A stretch of 39,658 bases of DNA, taken from a virus. Below are positions 13,817 to 22,713 of this stretch, piece after piece. Each line of letters begins with the position of its first letter. Position 1 is the stretch's first letter. The notes below the pieces were generated by a model that saw only the letters and a list, made by a program, of their open reading frames with translations, was not told the origin of the DNA and did not search any database. The translations under genes were made by a program, and so were the position numbers. The stretch spans positions 1 through 39,658 of the IMG/VR virus record IMGVR_UViG_3300034168_000029; one strand, given 5' to 3'.

Positions 13817-15925
13817 ATGCCATTACAGAAAATAATATTTAAAGCTGGTGTTAACCGCGAGAACACGCGGTACACCACTGAGGGCGGCTGGTACGAGTGC
13901 GATAAGATTCGTTTTCGTCAAGGCAACCCTGAGAAGATTGGCGGCTGGACTTCGTTTTCTACGGATACGTTTTTGGGCGTGTGCCGCTCATTATGGAATT
14001 GGATTACTTTAGCTGCGGAAAACTTAATTGGGGTAGGTACTAATTTAAAATTCTATATTCTAAAAGGTAACGCTTATTACGACGTTACTCCAATTCGTAA
14101 GACTGTTACATTAACCAACCCATTTACTGCGACCAACGGGTCAAGCGTTATTACGGTATCCGAGGTAGCGCATGGTTGCGTAACCGGAGATTTTGTTACT
14201 TATAGCGGCGCGGGTATCGTTGGGCTTGGTGGCAACATTACGGCGGGCGTTTTAACGAGCACTTTCCAAATTACGTTTATTGACGACGACAATTACACTA
14301 TTACAGTTAGCGCAACTGCTAACGCTACAGACGCTGCTGGTTCCCCCGGTGGCGGTACGGTTGTTACGCAATACGAAGTAAATACTGGTCCTGAGTATCA
14401 AGTGCCGCTAGTTGGCTGGGGTGCCGGTGGTTGGGGGTTGGGCACATGGGGTAACGGACAAACTACGTCTACCGCGCTCCAGTTATGGAACCAGCAAAAC
14501 TTTGGCGAAGATTTAATCTATGGTCCCCGTGGCGGGGGTATCTATTATTGGAGTGCTGACGTAGGGTACTTACCAATTCAAGTTACGATTAGCATTGCTG
14601 CTCCGGGCCTTATTACGCTACCTGCCGGGTTTTCATTCCCTAACGGTACGACAATTTCTTTTACTTCTACCGGTGCGTTGCCTACCGGGCTAGTGGTTGG
14701 GCAGGTGTACTTTGTAGTGTCTTCAACTGGGGGTACATTTAATTTATCCACAACTATTGGGGGCCTCCCCATTACAACGTCTGGTGGTCAGTCAGGACTG
14801 CAATTTATTTCCCAACGCGGGATCAATTTGGTTAACGCAGGGGATGCGGATACGCCGATATTCCAAAATTACATTATTGTGTCGGATTCTTCGCGGATTT
14901 TACTGGTCTTTGGTACGAATGATTATGGTTCTACCACATTAGACCCCATGTTAATTCGTTGGTCAGACCAAGAGAATCCTTATGTATGGTCTCCCGCAAT
15001 AACAAACCAAGCAGGTAGTTTGAGGTTATCTCACGGTTCTGAAATTATTACCGCCGTACAATCGCGCCAAGAAATTATAGTATTTACGGATTCCTCTTTG
15101 TATTCGCTCCAATATGTAGGCCCTCCGTTTGTTTGGACGGCGCAGTTATTAGCGGACAACGTATCTATTATCGGCCCTAATGCAGCGGTGATTGCCTCTG
15201 GTGCGGTGTACTGGATGGGCGTTGATAAGTTTTACAAATACGATGGTCGGGTACAAACGCTTAACTGTGACTTACGCCGGTATATATTTAGTGATTTTAA
15301 TCCATTACAAAACGAACAAGTTTATGCGGGTACTAACGAAGGGTTTAACGAAATCTGGTGGTTCTATTGTTCTAGCGATAGTTTAGTTAGTGACCGCTAT
15401 GTAGTGTACAACTACTTGGAAAATGTTTGGTATTACGGCAACATAGGACGTACCGCTTGGTTAGACTCTGGCTTGTTGCCATTACCTGTTGCGGCAACGT
15501 ACAACCACGAACTTGTACAACATGAAGACGGAGTAGATGCCAATGACCTTGGTACTTCAACCGCTCTTGCGGCTTACATCTCATCATCAGAGTTTGATAT
15601 TGGGGATGGGCACAACTTTGGATACGTGTGGCGCATACTGCCTGACCTGACGTTTGAAAACTCTGTTTCGACTTCAACCGGTACTTCGCCTACCGTTGCT
15701 ATGACGCTATACCCGATGCAAAACTCTGGGTCTGGAACGGGAAACCCCGCAGCGGCTAATGTGGTTAAAGGTTCGACTTACAACATTACTGAAGAATACA
15801 CAGGGATTATTTATACTCGCGCCCGTGGGCGGCAGATGATATTTAAGATTGCTTCAGATCAGATTGGAACAACATGGCAGTTGGGTGCACCGCGTATAGA
15901 TATTAAACCTGACGGCAGGAGATAA
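13817..15925 (+). CDS. Tail nozzle / packaged-DNA stabilisation protein (P22 gp10-like)
   Basis: This 702-residue protein begins MPLQKIIFKAGVNRENTRY followed by GGWYECDKIRFRQGNPEKIGG, a start I associate with podoviral nozzle proteins of the gp10 type. Blade-like beta sequences follow: VGWGAGGWGLGTWGNG, GEDLIYGPRGGGIYYW, and DSSRILLVFGTNDYG. A late REYTGxIYTRARGRQM-like block (here EEYTGIIYTRARGRQM) is typical of phage tail proteins that form a propeller. Two inserted Thr/Gly-rich domains (about 95-185 and 250-340) may be Ig-like. It would extend the connector and hold the DNA in the head. The family assignment is moderate. Confidence 0.65.
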   Translation: MPLQKIIFKAGVNRENTRYTTEGGWYECDKIRFRQGNPEKIGGWTSFSTDTFLGVCRSLWNWITLAAENLIGVGTNLKFYILKGNAYYDVTPIRKTVTLTNPFTATNGSSVITVSEVAHGCVTGDFVTYSGAGIVGLGGNITAGVLTSTFQITFIDDDNYTITVSATANATDAAGSPGGGTVVTQYEVNTGPEYQVPLVGWGAGGWGLGTWGNGQTTSTALQLWNQQNFGEDLIYGPRGGGIYYWSADVGYLPIQVTISIAAPGLITLPAGFSFPNGTTISFTSTGALPTGLVVGQVYFVVSSTGGTFNLSTTIGGLPITTSGGQSGLQFISQRGINLVNAGDADTPIFQNYIIVSDSSRILLVFGTNDYGSTTLDPMLIRWSDQENPYVWSPAITNQAGSLRLSHGSEIITAVQSRQEIIVFTDSSLYSLQYVGPPFVWTAQLLADNVSIIGPNAAVIASGAVYWMGVDKFYKYDGRVQTLNCDLRRYIFSDFNPLQNEQVYAGTNEGFNEIWWFYCSSDSLVSDRYVVYNYLENVWYYGNIGRTAWLDSGLLPLPVAATYNHELVQHEDGVDANDLGTSTALAAYISSSEFDIGDGHNFGYVWRILPDLTFENSVSTSTGTSPTVAMTLYPMQNSGSGTGNPAAANVVKGSTYNITEEYTGIIYTRARGRQMIFKIASDQIGTTWQLGAPRIDIKPDGRR

Positions 15926-15928
15926 TCC

Positions 15929-16369
15929 GTGCCAATGCTCCAGAATCGGACTCCTCCGAATATTCCACAGGCTCCGGCGCAGTACGACTTAGCGTACATG
16001 AATGCCTTGAGCAACGTAATTCGGTTGTTCTTTAATGAGATTAACGCTGTTCAGCAGTTAAATTTAGCCAGTTTAAACTTAGATTTACGGACGCTACCAA
16101 CTGATGCGGACTTTAACAGGCTGCGTTTAGGGGATGTATATCGGGATACGCAAGATGGGGTTCAAGCAGGGAGTGAGATGCTTAGAATTAAAACCTCATC
16201 AAACGTGGTTTTTCTTACTGGGGTAGGCGCAGTTGGCTCGGTTGGAGCAGTGGGTGCCCCTGCTGGTGGCGTAGCGGGTTCAGGATCGGTTGGATCAGTT
16301 GGTGCAACAGTAACGCAAAGTTTAATTGGCGTAGGTAGTGCTGGCGCAGTCGGTACTGTTACCCCGTAA
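15929..16369 (+). CDS. Small virion protein with helical head and degenerate GVGAVGSVG repeats
   Basis: GTG 15929 is preferred over the in-frame ATG 15935 because AGGAG at 15917-15921 is seven bases from the GTG but thirteen from the ATG. The protein has 146 residues. The N-terminal half (YDLAYMNALSNVIRLFFNEIN) is helical. The last third is made of short Gly/Ala/Val repeats (LTGVGAVGSVGAVG, IGVGSAGAVGTVTP) like those of the protein at 4474-5271. This suggests a shared structural element or partner. The function is unknown; the neighbours are nozzle and ejection-protein genes. Confidence 0.65.
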   Translation: MPMLQNRTPPNIPQAPAQYDLAYMNALSNVIRLFFNEINAVQQLNLASLNLDLRTLPTDADFNRLRLGDVYRDTQDGVQAGSEMLRIKTSSNVVFLTGVGAVGSVGAVGAPAGGVAGSGSVGSVGATVTQSLIGVGSAGAVGTVTP

Positions 16370-16372
16370 GCC

Positions 16373-16750
16373 GTGACGCCAAAAGAACAGGCCGTAGTTA
16401 TGGTCTACGCGTCGATCAAAGACCGGGTGCCTTACGAACAAGATGTGTTTATTGCGGCGGTAAAAGATTGGGATGTAACCCCGCTAGTTGAGCAGGGGGA
16501 AGTAATTGGCGGGGTAATAGCTAAGGGTAACGAATTACATGTGGGGTATGGGCGCAAGCCTCGGGCTTCAATTAAATCCCATATCAAGAAGACGCTAAAC
16601 GAACTAATTGCTAAGTATGGCTGCGCAGTAACTCTAATCAATGCGGATAACAAGGCAGGGGTAAAGTTTTGCGAACGCTTAGGGTTTGTTAAAGTAAATG
16701 AAAAAGACGGTAAAATCTGGCTTAAATGCAACAGGAGTAACTACTTATGA
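16373..16750 (+). CDS. GNAT-like acetyltransferase-fold protein, first of two
   Basis: This is a 125-residue protein, read from GTG 16373 just after the upstream stop. No good ribosome-binding site is seen, and ATG 16400 is a possible alternative start. The sequence VIGGVIAKGNELHVG, then the helix around IKKTLNELIAKYG and the NKAGVKFCERLGFVKV segment, match the last strands and helix of GNAT folds. It may be a catalytically inactive virion-assembly version, like the DUF2833 or T7 gp13-type proteins. It overlaps the following NKFNGYS protein by four bases, an arrangement repeated at 19668-20072. Confidence 0.65.
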   Translation: MTPKEQAVVMVYASIKDRVPYEQDVFIAAVKDWDVTPLVEQGEVIGGVIAKGNELHVGYGRKPRASIKSHIKKTLNELIAKYGCAVTLINADNKAGVKFCERLGFVKVNEKDGKIWLKCNRSNYL

Positions 16751-19671
16751 TGATTCCAAATAAATTCAACGGTTACTCCCGCGACGGAGTTCGGCTCTAT
16801 TTTGACCCTGCGACTATAGCATCCCTCGCAACAATGATGGAGGGAGCGGGTGCTGCGTCTAGTGCCGCCGCCGCTGTTACTGCTGCCGAAGCCGCTGCCG
16901 CCGCTGCCGCTGCCACTGCCGCTGCCCAAACCGCTGCTACTACTGCGCCTACGATGCTTGAAACGATTAGTGGAGCGATGAAAGCTGGGCAATTCCCCGG
17001 GGCTACAGCAGCACCTGTTGCCGAAACCGCTGCGAATACGATACCTATGATTACGGCTGGTGTTCCTTCTTCCACTGGGCCTATCCCCGGTTCGGAAGGC
17101 ATTATGCAAGCAATGCAAGCCGGGCCTCCACCGGGTGCGGAAGGCATTGCGCAAGGTAATATTGCGGGGCAGTCTGTAGAAGGGCTACCTCTAAATGCGT
17201 TTCCCGGAAATTCAACAAATCTCCCAATAGAGGGCCCATCACCACTTGCTAACCCCGCAAACGCGTATAACCAAAATATTTTCTCTGACCCAACACTGCC
17301 CGCAAATAAGTACATTGGCAACACGAATACAACGTCGTTTTCACCGGATGCGGGTAGTTTGCAGAATATGAACGAAATGGAAAGAAAAGCGTTACAGGGC
17401 GGGTATAACCGACCCGAAACTATTACCCAAGCTCCCGAGGCCGGTACAGGTGGAATTGACTCGTTAGGTGCTGGCATTGAAAAAGCCATGAAGTTCATGA
17501 TGAAGAACGCCACACCGCTATCACTGGGTGCGCAAGCAATCTCAGCACTGGGCGGCCAAGGGCAGCAAGGCCAGAAACGCAGTACGTTTAAACCCGGTTA
17601 TGGCTTGTCGCCTAACTTTAAGCCTACTCTTGCTCCTTCCGCGCCTAGTGGTGTGTATGGCAGTGCGTATAACCGTCGTATGGCAGAGGGTGGTATTGCA
17701 AGTGACGCGGAACAACCGGACTATGAACCTAATGTAGCTCGCTACGCTCAAGGTGGGATTGCAAGTTACGCTACAGGTGGTACTACGACTAAAAGTCTGC
17801 CTGATGCTTCGGCAACGGTAGAAAAAGCGCTAGGGCTTGCTCCGGGAACAGCTACGCTTCCGCAAATAATTGCGGCTGACAAAGCATATAAAGCTGGGCA
17901 AACCGTAACTGCGGCGACAATTAATGCTAACCTCCCTGCAACAACTAATACCGCCGCTGCTACTACTTCTAAGCCATCTGCGGCTCAAGCCCTAGAACTT
18001 TTAAAAGCGGGCGATAAAACCGCTGCGGAAGCAATGCTCAAGGCTTCGGCGGCTACTGCCGCTGCACCGGCAACCACTTATGCGGGTGGTATTAGCCCCG
18101 CCGCCCTTGCGGCTAGTAATACGGCAACTAGCAATCCTGTAGTTACTAACACTAACACTAACACTACGGGCGGAGGCGCTACTACTACTACGGGAACTGC
18201 ACCAATGACGGTTGCTGATCTTTACACTACATATTTTAAGCGCCCAGCGGACGCAAGCGGCTTAGCATCGTGGACTGCGCAATTTGGCAATGAAGTAGAT
18301 GCTACGGAACTCCAGACGTTCCTCAACGCTCAAAGCACTAAAGATGAAATAGCAGGTTTAGGTGGTACAACCAAGCCGGTAACCAACACTACAACAACCG
18401 ACACTACAACCACTCCACGGGACCCCAACGTAAATCCGTTATCAACTAGTACAGCGGGCACTTCGGGCACGTACGCCCACGATATGCAGGGGAATATATA
18501 CAACACTGCGACGGGTGTACGCGTGACACAAGAAGAAGCAGCAAGAGCAGCAATCCCTGCTTTTGACATTAACGCCCTATACCGTAAATACTTAGATCGT
18601 AACGCGGATGAATCGGGCATCAAAACATATGACCCTTCAAAATATACTGCACAACAAGTCTCCGATTATTTGATGGGGTCTGAAGAGTATAAGAAACAAA
18701 CGCTAGACCCTGATGAAATCCAATCGGCATATAGAAAGGTTCTTCAACGTAATGTTGATCCTAGTGGCGCATCTGGTTATTTGGGGCAAAACTACTCTGC
18801 TGGTGCGTTTGAAGATTTCCTGAAGAAGTCACAAGAGTACAAAGAAGAAGTGCCGTTCCGCACAATGGAGCGCACAATTTATAAACCAGAGTACGAAGAC
18901 TATACAAAGAATCCAATTACGTCAGTGCCGGGTATGGCTATACCGGATAAATTATCCTATGCTGCTATCCAAAATCAACTTGGGGGCACTCCTACATACG
19001 ATGACGTAGTTAGGTCTAGCGCCGTGTTTGAAGCCAACAAGCCAACAACTCCCGGGCAGTACATGGCGATGGCAAAAAAGGGCGAAACAGGTATGGCAGC
19101 GGGTGGCAGTGCGGAAGATAAAGACTCTGCTTTGCAAGCTAAGTACGCCAAGTTACAAGGAATTAAAACGGATCAGCAAACCCAAGCTGATATAGACGAT
19201 TTGGTTGCGTACCAAAAACGCATGAACGAGATGGGCATTAATACCGATGACGACTTGGATACGCGTTTGCTTGACCCGTACTCGGCTGCGCAGGTGCGTC
19301 TGGCTAAGGTAGGCAAGAAGTATAAAGTGCCCGTTGCTGAGATGCCTAAAACTGGCACCAACCTCGCTACTATGGCGCAAGGCGGTATTACACAGAATCT
19401 GGGCGGTTATTCTGACGGTGGGCACTTACTCAAAGGTCCGGGCGATGGCATGAGTGACCACATCCCTGCGATGATCGGTAAACGACAACCTGCTCGGTTG
19501 GCTGACGGTGAGTTTGTTATCCCTGCGGACGTGGTATCGCACTTGGGTAATGGCTCTACAGAAGCCGGTGCCAAGCAACTTTACGCTATGATGAGCCGTA
19601 TCCGCAAGGCACGTACTGGTAACTCAAAACAAGGTAAACAAGTTAACCCACGCAAACTTATGCCTAAATGA
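16747..19671 (+). CDS. Large internal/virion protein with NKFNGYS start, DUF4214-like repeats and MAxGGI motifs
   Basis: This is a 974-residue protein. It begins NKFNGYSRDGVRLY, shared with the protein at 20066-22711. An Ala-rich low-complexity helix follows (residues about 35-65). Three segments near 492, 611 and 661 have the Y-x3-(L/F)-x-R-x-x-D-x-x-G pattern of DUF4214 (YFKRPADASG, YLDRNADESG, VLQRNVDPSG). MAEGGIA, YAQGGIA, MAAGGS and MAQGGI motifs are scattered. The last 80 residues (HLLKGPGDGMSDHIPAMIG, RLADGEFVIPADVV) form a conserved end that I recall from aquatic phage virion proteins. The downstream ejection-protein genes suggest an internal head or ejection role. Confidence 0.7.
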   Translation: MMIPNKFNGYSRDGVRLYFDPATIASLATMMEGAGAASSAAAAVTAAEAAAAAAAATAAAQTAATTAPTMLETISGAMKAGQFPGATAAPVAETAANTIPMITAGVPSSTGPIPGSEGIMQAMQAGPPPGAEGIAQGNIAGQSVEGLPLNAFPGNSTNLPIEGPSPLANPANAYNQNIFSDPTLPANKYIGNTNTTSFSPDAGSLQNMNEMERKALQGGYNRPETITQAPEAGTGGIDSLGAGIEKAMKFMMKNATPLSLGAQAISALGGQGQQGQKRSTFKPGYGLSPNFKPTLAPSAPSGVYGSAYNRRMAEGGIASDAEQPDYEPNVARYAQGGIASYATGGTTTKSLPDASATVEKALGLAPGTATLPQIIAADKAYKAGQTVTAATINANLPATTNTAAATTSKPSAAQALELLKAGDKTAAEAMLKASAATAAAPATTYAGGISPAALAASNTATSNPVVTNTNTNTTGGGATTTTGTAPMTVADLYTTYFKRPADASGLASWTAQFGNEVDATELQTFLNAQSTKDEIAGLGGTTKPVTNTTTTDTTTTPRDPNVNPLSTSTAGTSGTYAHDMQGNIYNTATGVRVTQEEAARAAIPAFDINALYRKYLDRNADESGIKTYDPSKYTAQQVSDYLMGSEEYKKQTLDPDEIQSAYRKVLQRNVDPSGASGYLGQNYSAGAFEDFLKKSQEYKEEVPFRTMERTIYKPEYEDYTKNPITSVPGMAIPDKLSYAAIQNQLGGTPTYDDVVRSSAVFEANKPTTPGQYMAMAKKGETGMAAGGSAEDKDSALQAKYAKLQGIKTDQQTQADIDDLVAYQKRMNEMGINTDDDLDTRLLDPYSAAQVRLAKVGKKYKVPVAEMPKTGTNLATMAQGGITQNLGGYSDGGHLLKGPGDGMSDHIPAMIGKRQPARLADGEFVIPADVVSHLGNGSTEAGAKQLYAMMSRIRKARTGNSKQGKQVNPRKLMPK

Positions 19672-20072
19672 AAATACAACATGTAGCTACAGAGTTTGTT
19701 AATCAAACATGGCCCTTAGTGGAGGCGCATTTACAGAGCGCCTTGGGCTACCAAACTGATTACACACTGGACCAAGTTAAGGTCTATGTAGCTACAGGGC
19801 AGTGGATGCTGATAGTTGCAGTAGACGAAGATGGTGTGCAGGGGGCAACAGTAATTAACTTTTTTAACCGCCCCTCGGATCGTGTAGCGTTTGTTGTTGC
19901 GATGGGTGGCAAGTTAATATCAAGTAAAGAAACATTTGCACAGTTTAAACAGTTGCTTAACAATTTCGGGGCAACGTACTTAGAAGGCGCAGCACGTGAA
20001 GCTATTGCGCGGTTGTGGACTAGGTACGGCCTTGAAGAAAAATATCGAATCGTAGGGGTAAAAATATGCTGA
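19668..20072 (+). CDS. GNAT-like acetyltransferase-fold protein, second of two
   Basis: This 134-residue protein shows GNAT-like order: an N-terminal helix (WPLVEAHLQSAL), a beta hairpin (WMLIVAVDEDGVQGATVINF), a further strand and helix (AFVVAMGGKLI, FAQFKQLLNNFG) and a late REAIARLWTRYGLEEKYRIVGV segment. This resembles DUF2833 or gp13-type internal virion/assembly proteins of T7-like phages. The canonical Q/RxxGxG/A acetyl-CoA loop is not clear, so activity is doubtful. It overlaps both neighbours by a few bases and precedes the second NKFNGYS protein. Confidence 0.65.
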   Translation: MKIQHVATEFVNQTWPLVEAHLQSALGYQTDYTLDQVKVYVATGQWMLIVAVDEDGVQGATVINFFNRPSDRVAFVVAMGGKLISSKETFAQFKQLLNNFGATYLEGAAREAIARLWTRYGLEEKYRIVGVKIC

Positions 20073-22711
20073 TACGCAATAAGTTCAATGGCTATAGCTC
20101 TGATGGTGTACGCCTTTACCCCGGCGGTGGTGGTGGCACTAATACGAGCTACACGTCTAACATCCCTGAGTATCTGCAACCCTACGCAGAAACGATGCTT
20201 GGGGCTACGCAACAGCAATTATTTAATACTAAAGACGGACAAGTAACTGGCTTCCGTCCTTTCGCTCCCTACGGCGCGGCGGTAGACGACCAAGGTAACA
20301 TCCTTAATACTGCACAAGAACAAGCCAAGACAGCGGTAGCTGGTTTCTCGCCGTTACAGCAACAAGCCCTAAGTGGTATGGCTAATATGCGATTACCGGG
20401 GCAAACTGAAGCTGCTAGTCAGATGTCGGCGGACCTTGCGGGGCGGTCTTTAGGCGCTGGGTCTTCTTCTTTTAATGATCCTGCAACAAGCCTTGGCGGT
20501 CAAAGCACTGCGGCTAGTTATATGTCGCCGTATATGCAGAACGTCGTAGACATCCAGAAACGCGAAGCTCAAACCCAAGCCGACATTGCTTCTACTCAGC
20601 GTGGTGCGCAAGCTGTGGGCGCAGGGGCGTTTGGTGGTTCCCGTCACGCAATTATGGATGCGCAAGCTGCGCGGAATTTGGCTCAACAAAAGGGTGACAT
20701 CCAAGCACAGGGTTCACAAGCTGCGTATCAGCAAGCCCAAGCGCAGTTCAACGCCGAGCAGCAACGTAAAATGCAAGGTGTTCAGCAAGCTGGGTCTATG
20801 GCTGGGCAGTTAGGTGCACTGGGGCAACAACAGTACGGTCAGCAGATGGGGCTTCTTGGGGCGCAAAGCCAAGCCGGTGCTCAGCAGCAGCAACTGGAAC
20901 AAGCTCGTATCAACCAAGCGATGCAAAACTATGCGACGCAACAGCAGTACCCACTGATGCAGTTGGGCGTGATGTCAAACATGCTGCGCGGTCTGCCTAT
21001 GCAAGCTAGTACAACAAGTTCCTATGCTGCACAGCCTTCAATAGCTTCACAGTTCGCTGGCGCTGCGGGTACGGGGATGCAGATAGCTAACCAAGCTAAA
21101 CAGTTTTTAGGGGCTAAAGGCGGCGAAGTTAAAAACGGAAGATTTAAGTCGATGGCGGCTGGTGGTATTGCCACAGGGGTTGATCCTGAAGAGATGCCGT
21201 ACATCGCTAAGAAGATGGGTGACCAGCAGATTGGGCAGAAGCTCAGTGACGCTGCAACCGACAACGAGACTAAGAATTACCTGAAAGCAGAAGCAGACTT
21301 TAGAAAGCAAGCACGTAGCAACAGTATGGCTGGCGGCGGCATCATTGCGTTTAAAGAAGGTAGTGAAGAAGCTGTAAGCGGGGACCGCCAGCTAGAGGGT
21401 ATCCTTGCTGGGTATAAAGACAAATTAAGGGGTGAAGCTTCTCCTGTTGCCGTTCCTCCTGCTGATGTCGCTGCTCCTGCCGCCGTTGTCGAAGCTCCTC
21501 CTGTTGCCGTTCCTCCTGCTGTTACGCCGGGTGGTATTGCAGTAATACCAGAGTTAAAAGCTACTGACGCAGAAACAAAATTAACAGGGCAATTAGGTGC
21601 CCGCGAAGCAGAAGCTAATAAGACTTTAGAACAACGCCTGCAAGAACAAAACGCGTTAAAGAAAAAGTTTGGCATCGACCCACAGTTCCTGCAAGACGCA
21701 ATCGACAAACAAGAGAAGCGGAAGACTGACCTCCAAGGGGAAGCTAAAGAAGAAGCAATGAACCGCTTTACTGAGTTTCTGATGACGTGGGGTTCAACCC
21801 CCGGCCCTACAATGGTTGCTGCTGCTAAGGCAGGTAGAGAGTACATCGCTAATACAAACTTGGACAAGAAAGAACGCAAACGCTTGCTTGCTGAAGCAGA
21901 TGGCGTCATCACTGATCTGAACAAGTCAATCTACCTTGAGAAGAGTGGTAGTTTTAAAGATGCGCAAGCCGAGCAAATTAGGGCGGGCGAGGTTCTGTTC
22001 AGCCTAACTAATAAACTAGCTGATCTACAAGGTGCGCGTGCATCAACTGAATTTGGTCAGAAAGCTGCGGCGGTACGTGAAGGCGCTCAAGCAGATGCTA
22101 ACTACCGTAAGATGATGCAAGAAGCTGTAAACGCTAAAACAGCCGCAGCAATCAAAGCTAAGGTGGATATGGCAATAAAAATGATAGAGGTTAACAAACC
22201 TACGGATCAAGCTGCGGGTGTTGAAATCATGCGTAAAGCTATGGTTCAAGGGGGCGCAACGGACAACGATATAACTAGACGCGCCGCCCTAGAGAAGTAT
22301 CTAGAGGCTAAAACTCTTGCAGAGGCCCGTTTCGCACAAGCAGGTGCGGCTACAACTACGGCAGAAGCAGGTAAACAGGCTAAGATTGACGCTGCCGTTG
22401 TAACGGAAATGGATACAAAATCTAGCCGTGACGCGCTTAAAGCCGCTAGGGCTGCGGATAAAAACGCAGGGAAAAACCCCGGCGATGAAGGTAGCGCAAC
22501 TAGGGCCGCAGAGAAAAAGATTAGGGACGCAGTAACAACACGGTTTGATGCTAATAAATCTACCGATGCTAAACCTGCTGCTCCTGCTGCCGCTCCTGCT
22601 GCCGATGCTAAGCCTGCTGAATATGAAGTCGGTAAAATATACCAAGATGCTAGTGGGAAGAAAGCAAAATACACAGGCAATCGTGACTCTTTATGGGAAG
22701 ACGTTAAATAA
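20066..22711 (+). CDS. Large internal/ejection protein with NKFNGYS start and Gln-rich coiled coil
   Basis: This is an 881-residue protein. It starts NKFNGYSSDGVRLY and has a Gly stretch. From about 90 to 310 there is a Gln/Ala-rich helical region (LAQQKGDIQAQGSQAAYQQA) like internal head proteins of podoviruses. MAAGGIATG and MAGGGIIAF motifs follow near 370 and 425. A Pro/Ala/Val linker (about 450-495) leads to long charged helices ending in an Ala/Lys-rich tail and the short domain EVGKIYQDASGKKAKYTGN. No enzyme motif is seen. With the 22714-30495 protein it probably forms the periplasm-spanning ejection channel, analogous in position to T7 gp14-gp15. Confidence 0.65.
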   Translation: MLIRNKFNGYSSDGVRLYPGGGGGTNTSYTSNIPEYLQPYAETMLGATQQQLFNTKDGQVTGFRPFAPYGAAVDDQGNILNTAQEQAKTAVAGFSPLQQQALSGMANMRLPGQTEAASQMSADLAGRSLGAGSSSFNDPATSLGGQSTAASYMSPYMQNVVDIQKREAQTQADIASTQRGAQAVGAGAFGGSRHAIMDAQAARNLAQQKGDIQAQGSQAAYQQAQAQFNAEQQRKMQGVQQAGSMAGQLGALGQQQYGQQMGLLGAQSQAGAQQQQLEQARINQAMQNYATQQQYPLMQLGVMSNMLRGLPMQASTTSSYAAQPSIASQFAGAAGTGMQIANQAKQFLGAKGGEVKNGRFKSMAAGGIATGVDPEEMPYIAKKMGDQQIGQKLSDAATDNETKNYLKAEADFRKQARSNSMAGGGIIAFKEGSEEAVSGDRQLEGILAGYKDKLRGEASPVAVPPADVAAPAAVVEAPPVAVPPAVTPGGIAVIPELKATDAETKLTGQLGAREAEANKTLEQRLQEQNALKKKFGIDPQFLQDAIDKQEKRKTDLQGEAKEEAMNRFTEFLMTWGSTPGPTMVAAAKAGREYIANTNLDKKERKRLLAEADGVITDLNKSIYLEKSGSFKDAQAEQIRAGEVLFSLTNKLADLQGARASTEFGQKAAAVREGAQADANYRKMMQEAVNAKTAAAIKAKVDMAIKMIEVNKPTDQAAGVEIMRKAMVQGGATDNDITRRAALEKYLEAKTLAEARFAQAGAATTTAEAGKQAKIDAAVVTEMDTKSSRDALKAARAADKNAGKNPGDEGSATRAAEKKIRDAVTTRFDANKSTDAKPAAPAAAPAADAKPAEYEVGKIYQDASGKKAKYTGNRDSLWEDVK

Positions 22712-22713
22712 CT

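Noticed and set aside
16797-17513. 238-residue open frame on the minus strand
   Set aside because: It lies antisense to the Ala/Gly-rich start of the 974-residue protein. Its Ala-rich composition mirrors the GC-rich repeats of the sense gene, there is no ribosome-binding site, and it runs against the local gene direction.
22246-22680. 144-residue minus-strand frame with Ala/Ser-rich sequence
   Set aside because: It is antisense to the Ala/Lys-rich tail of the 881-residue protein; no start signal.
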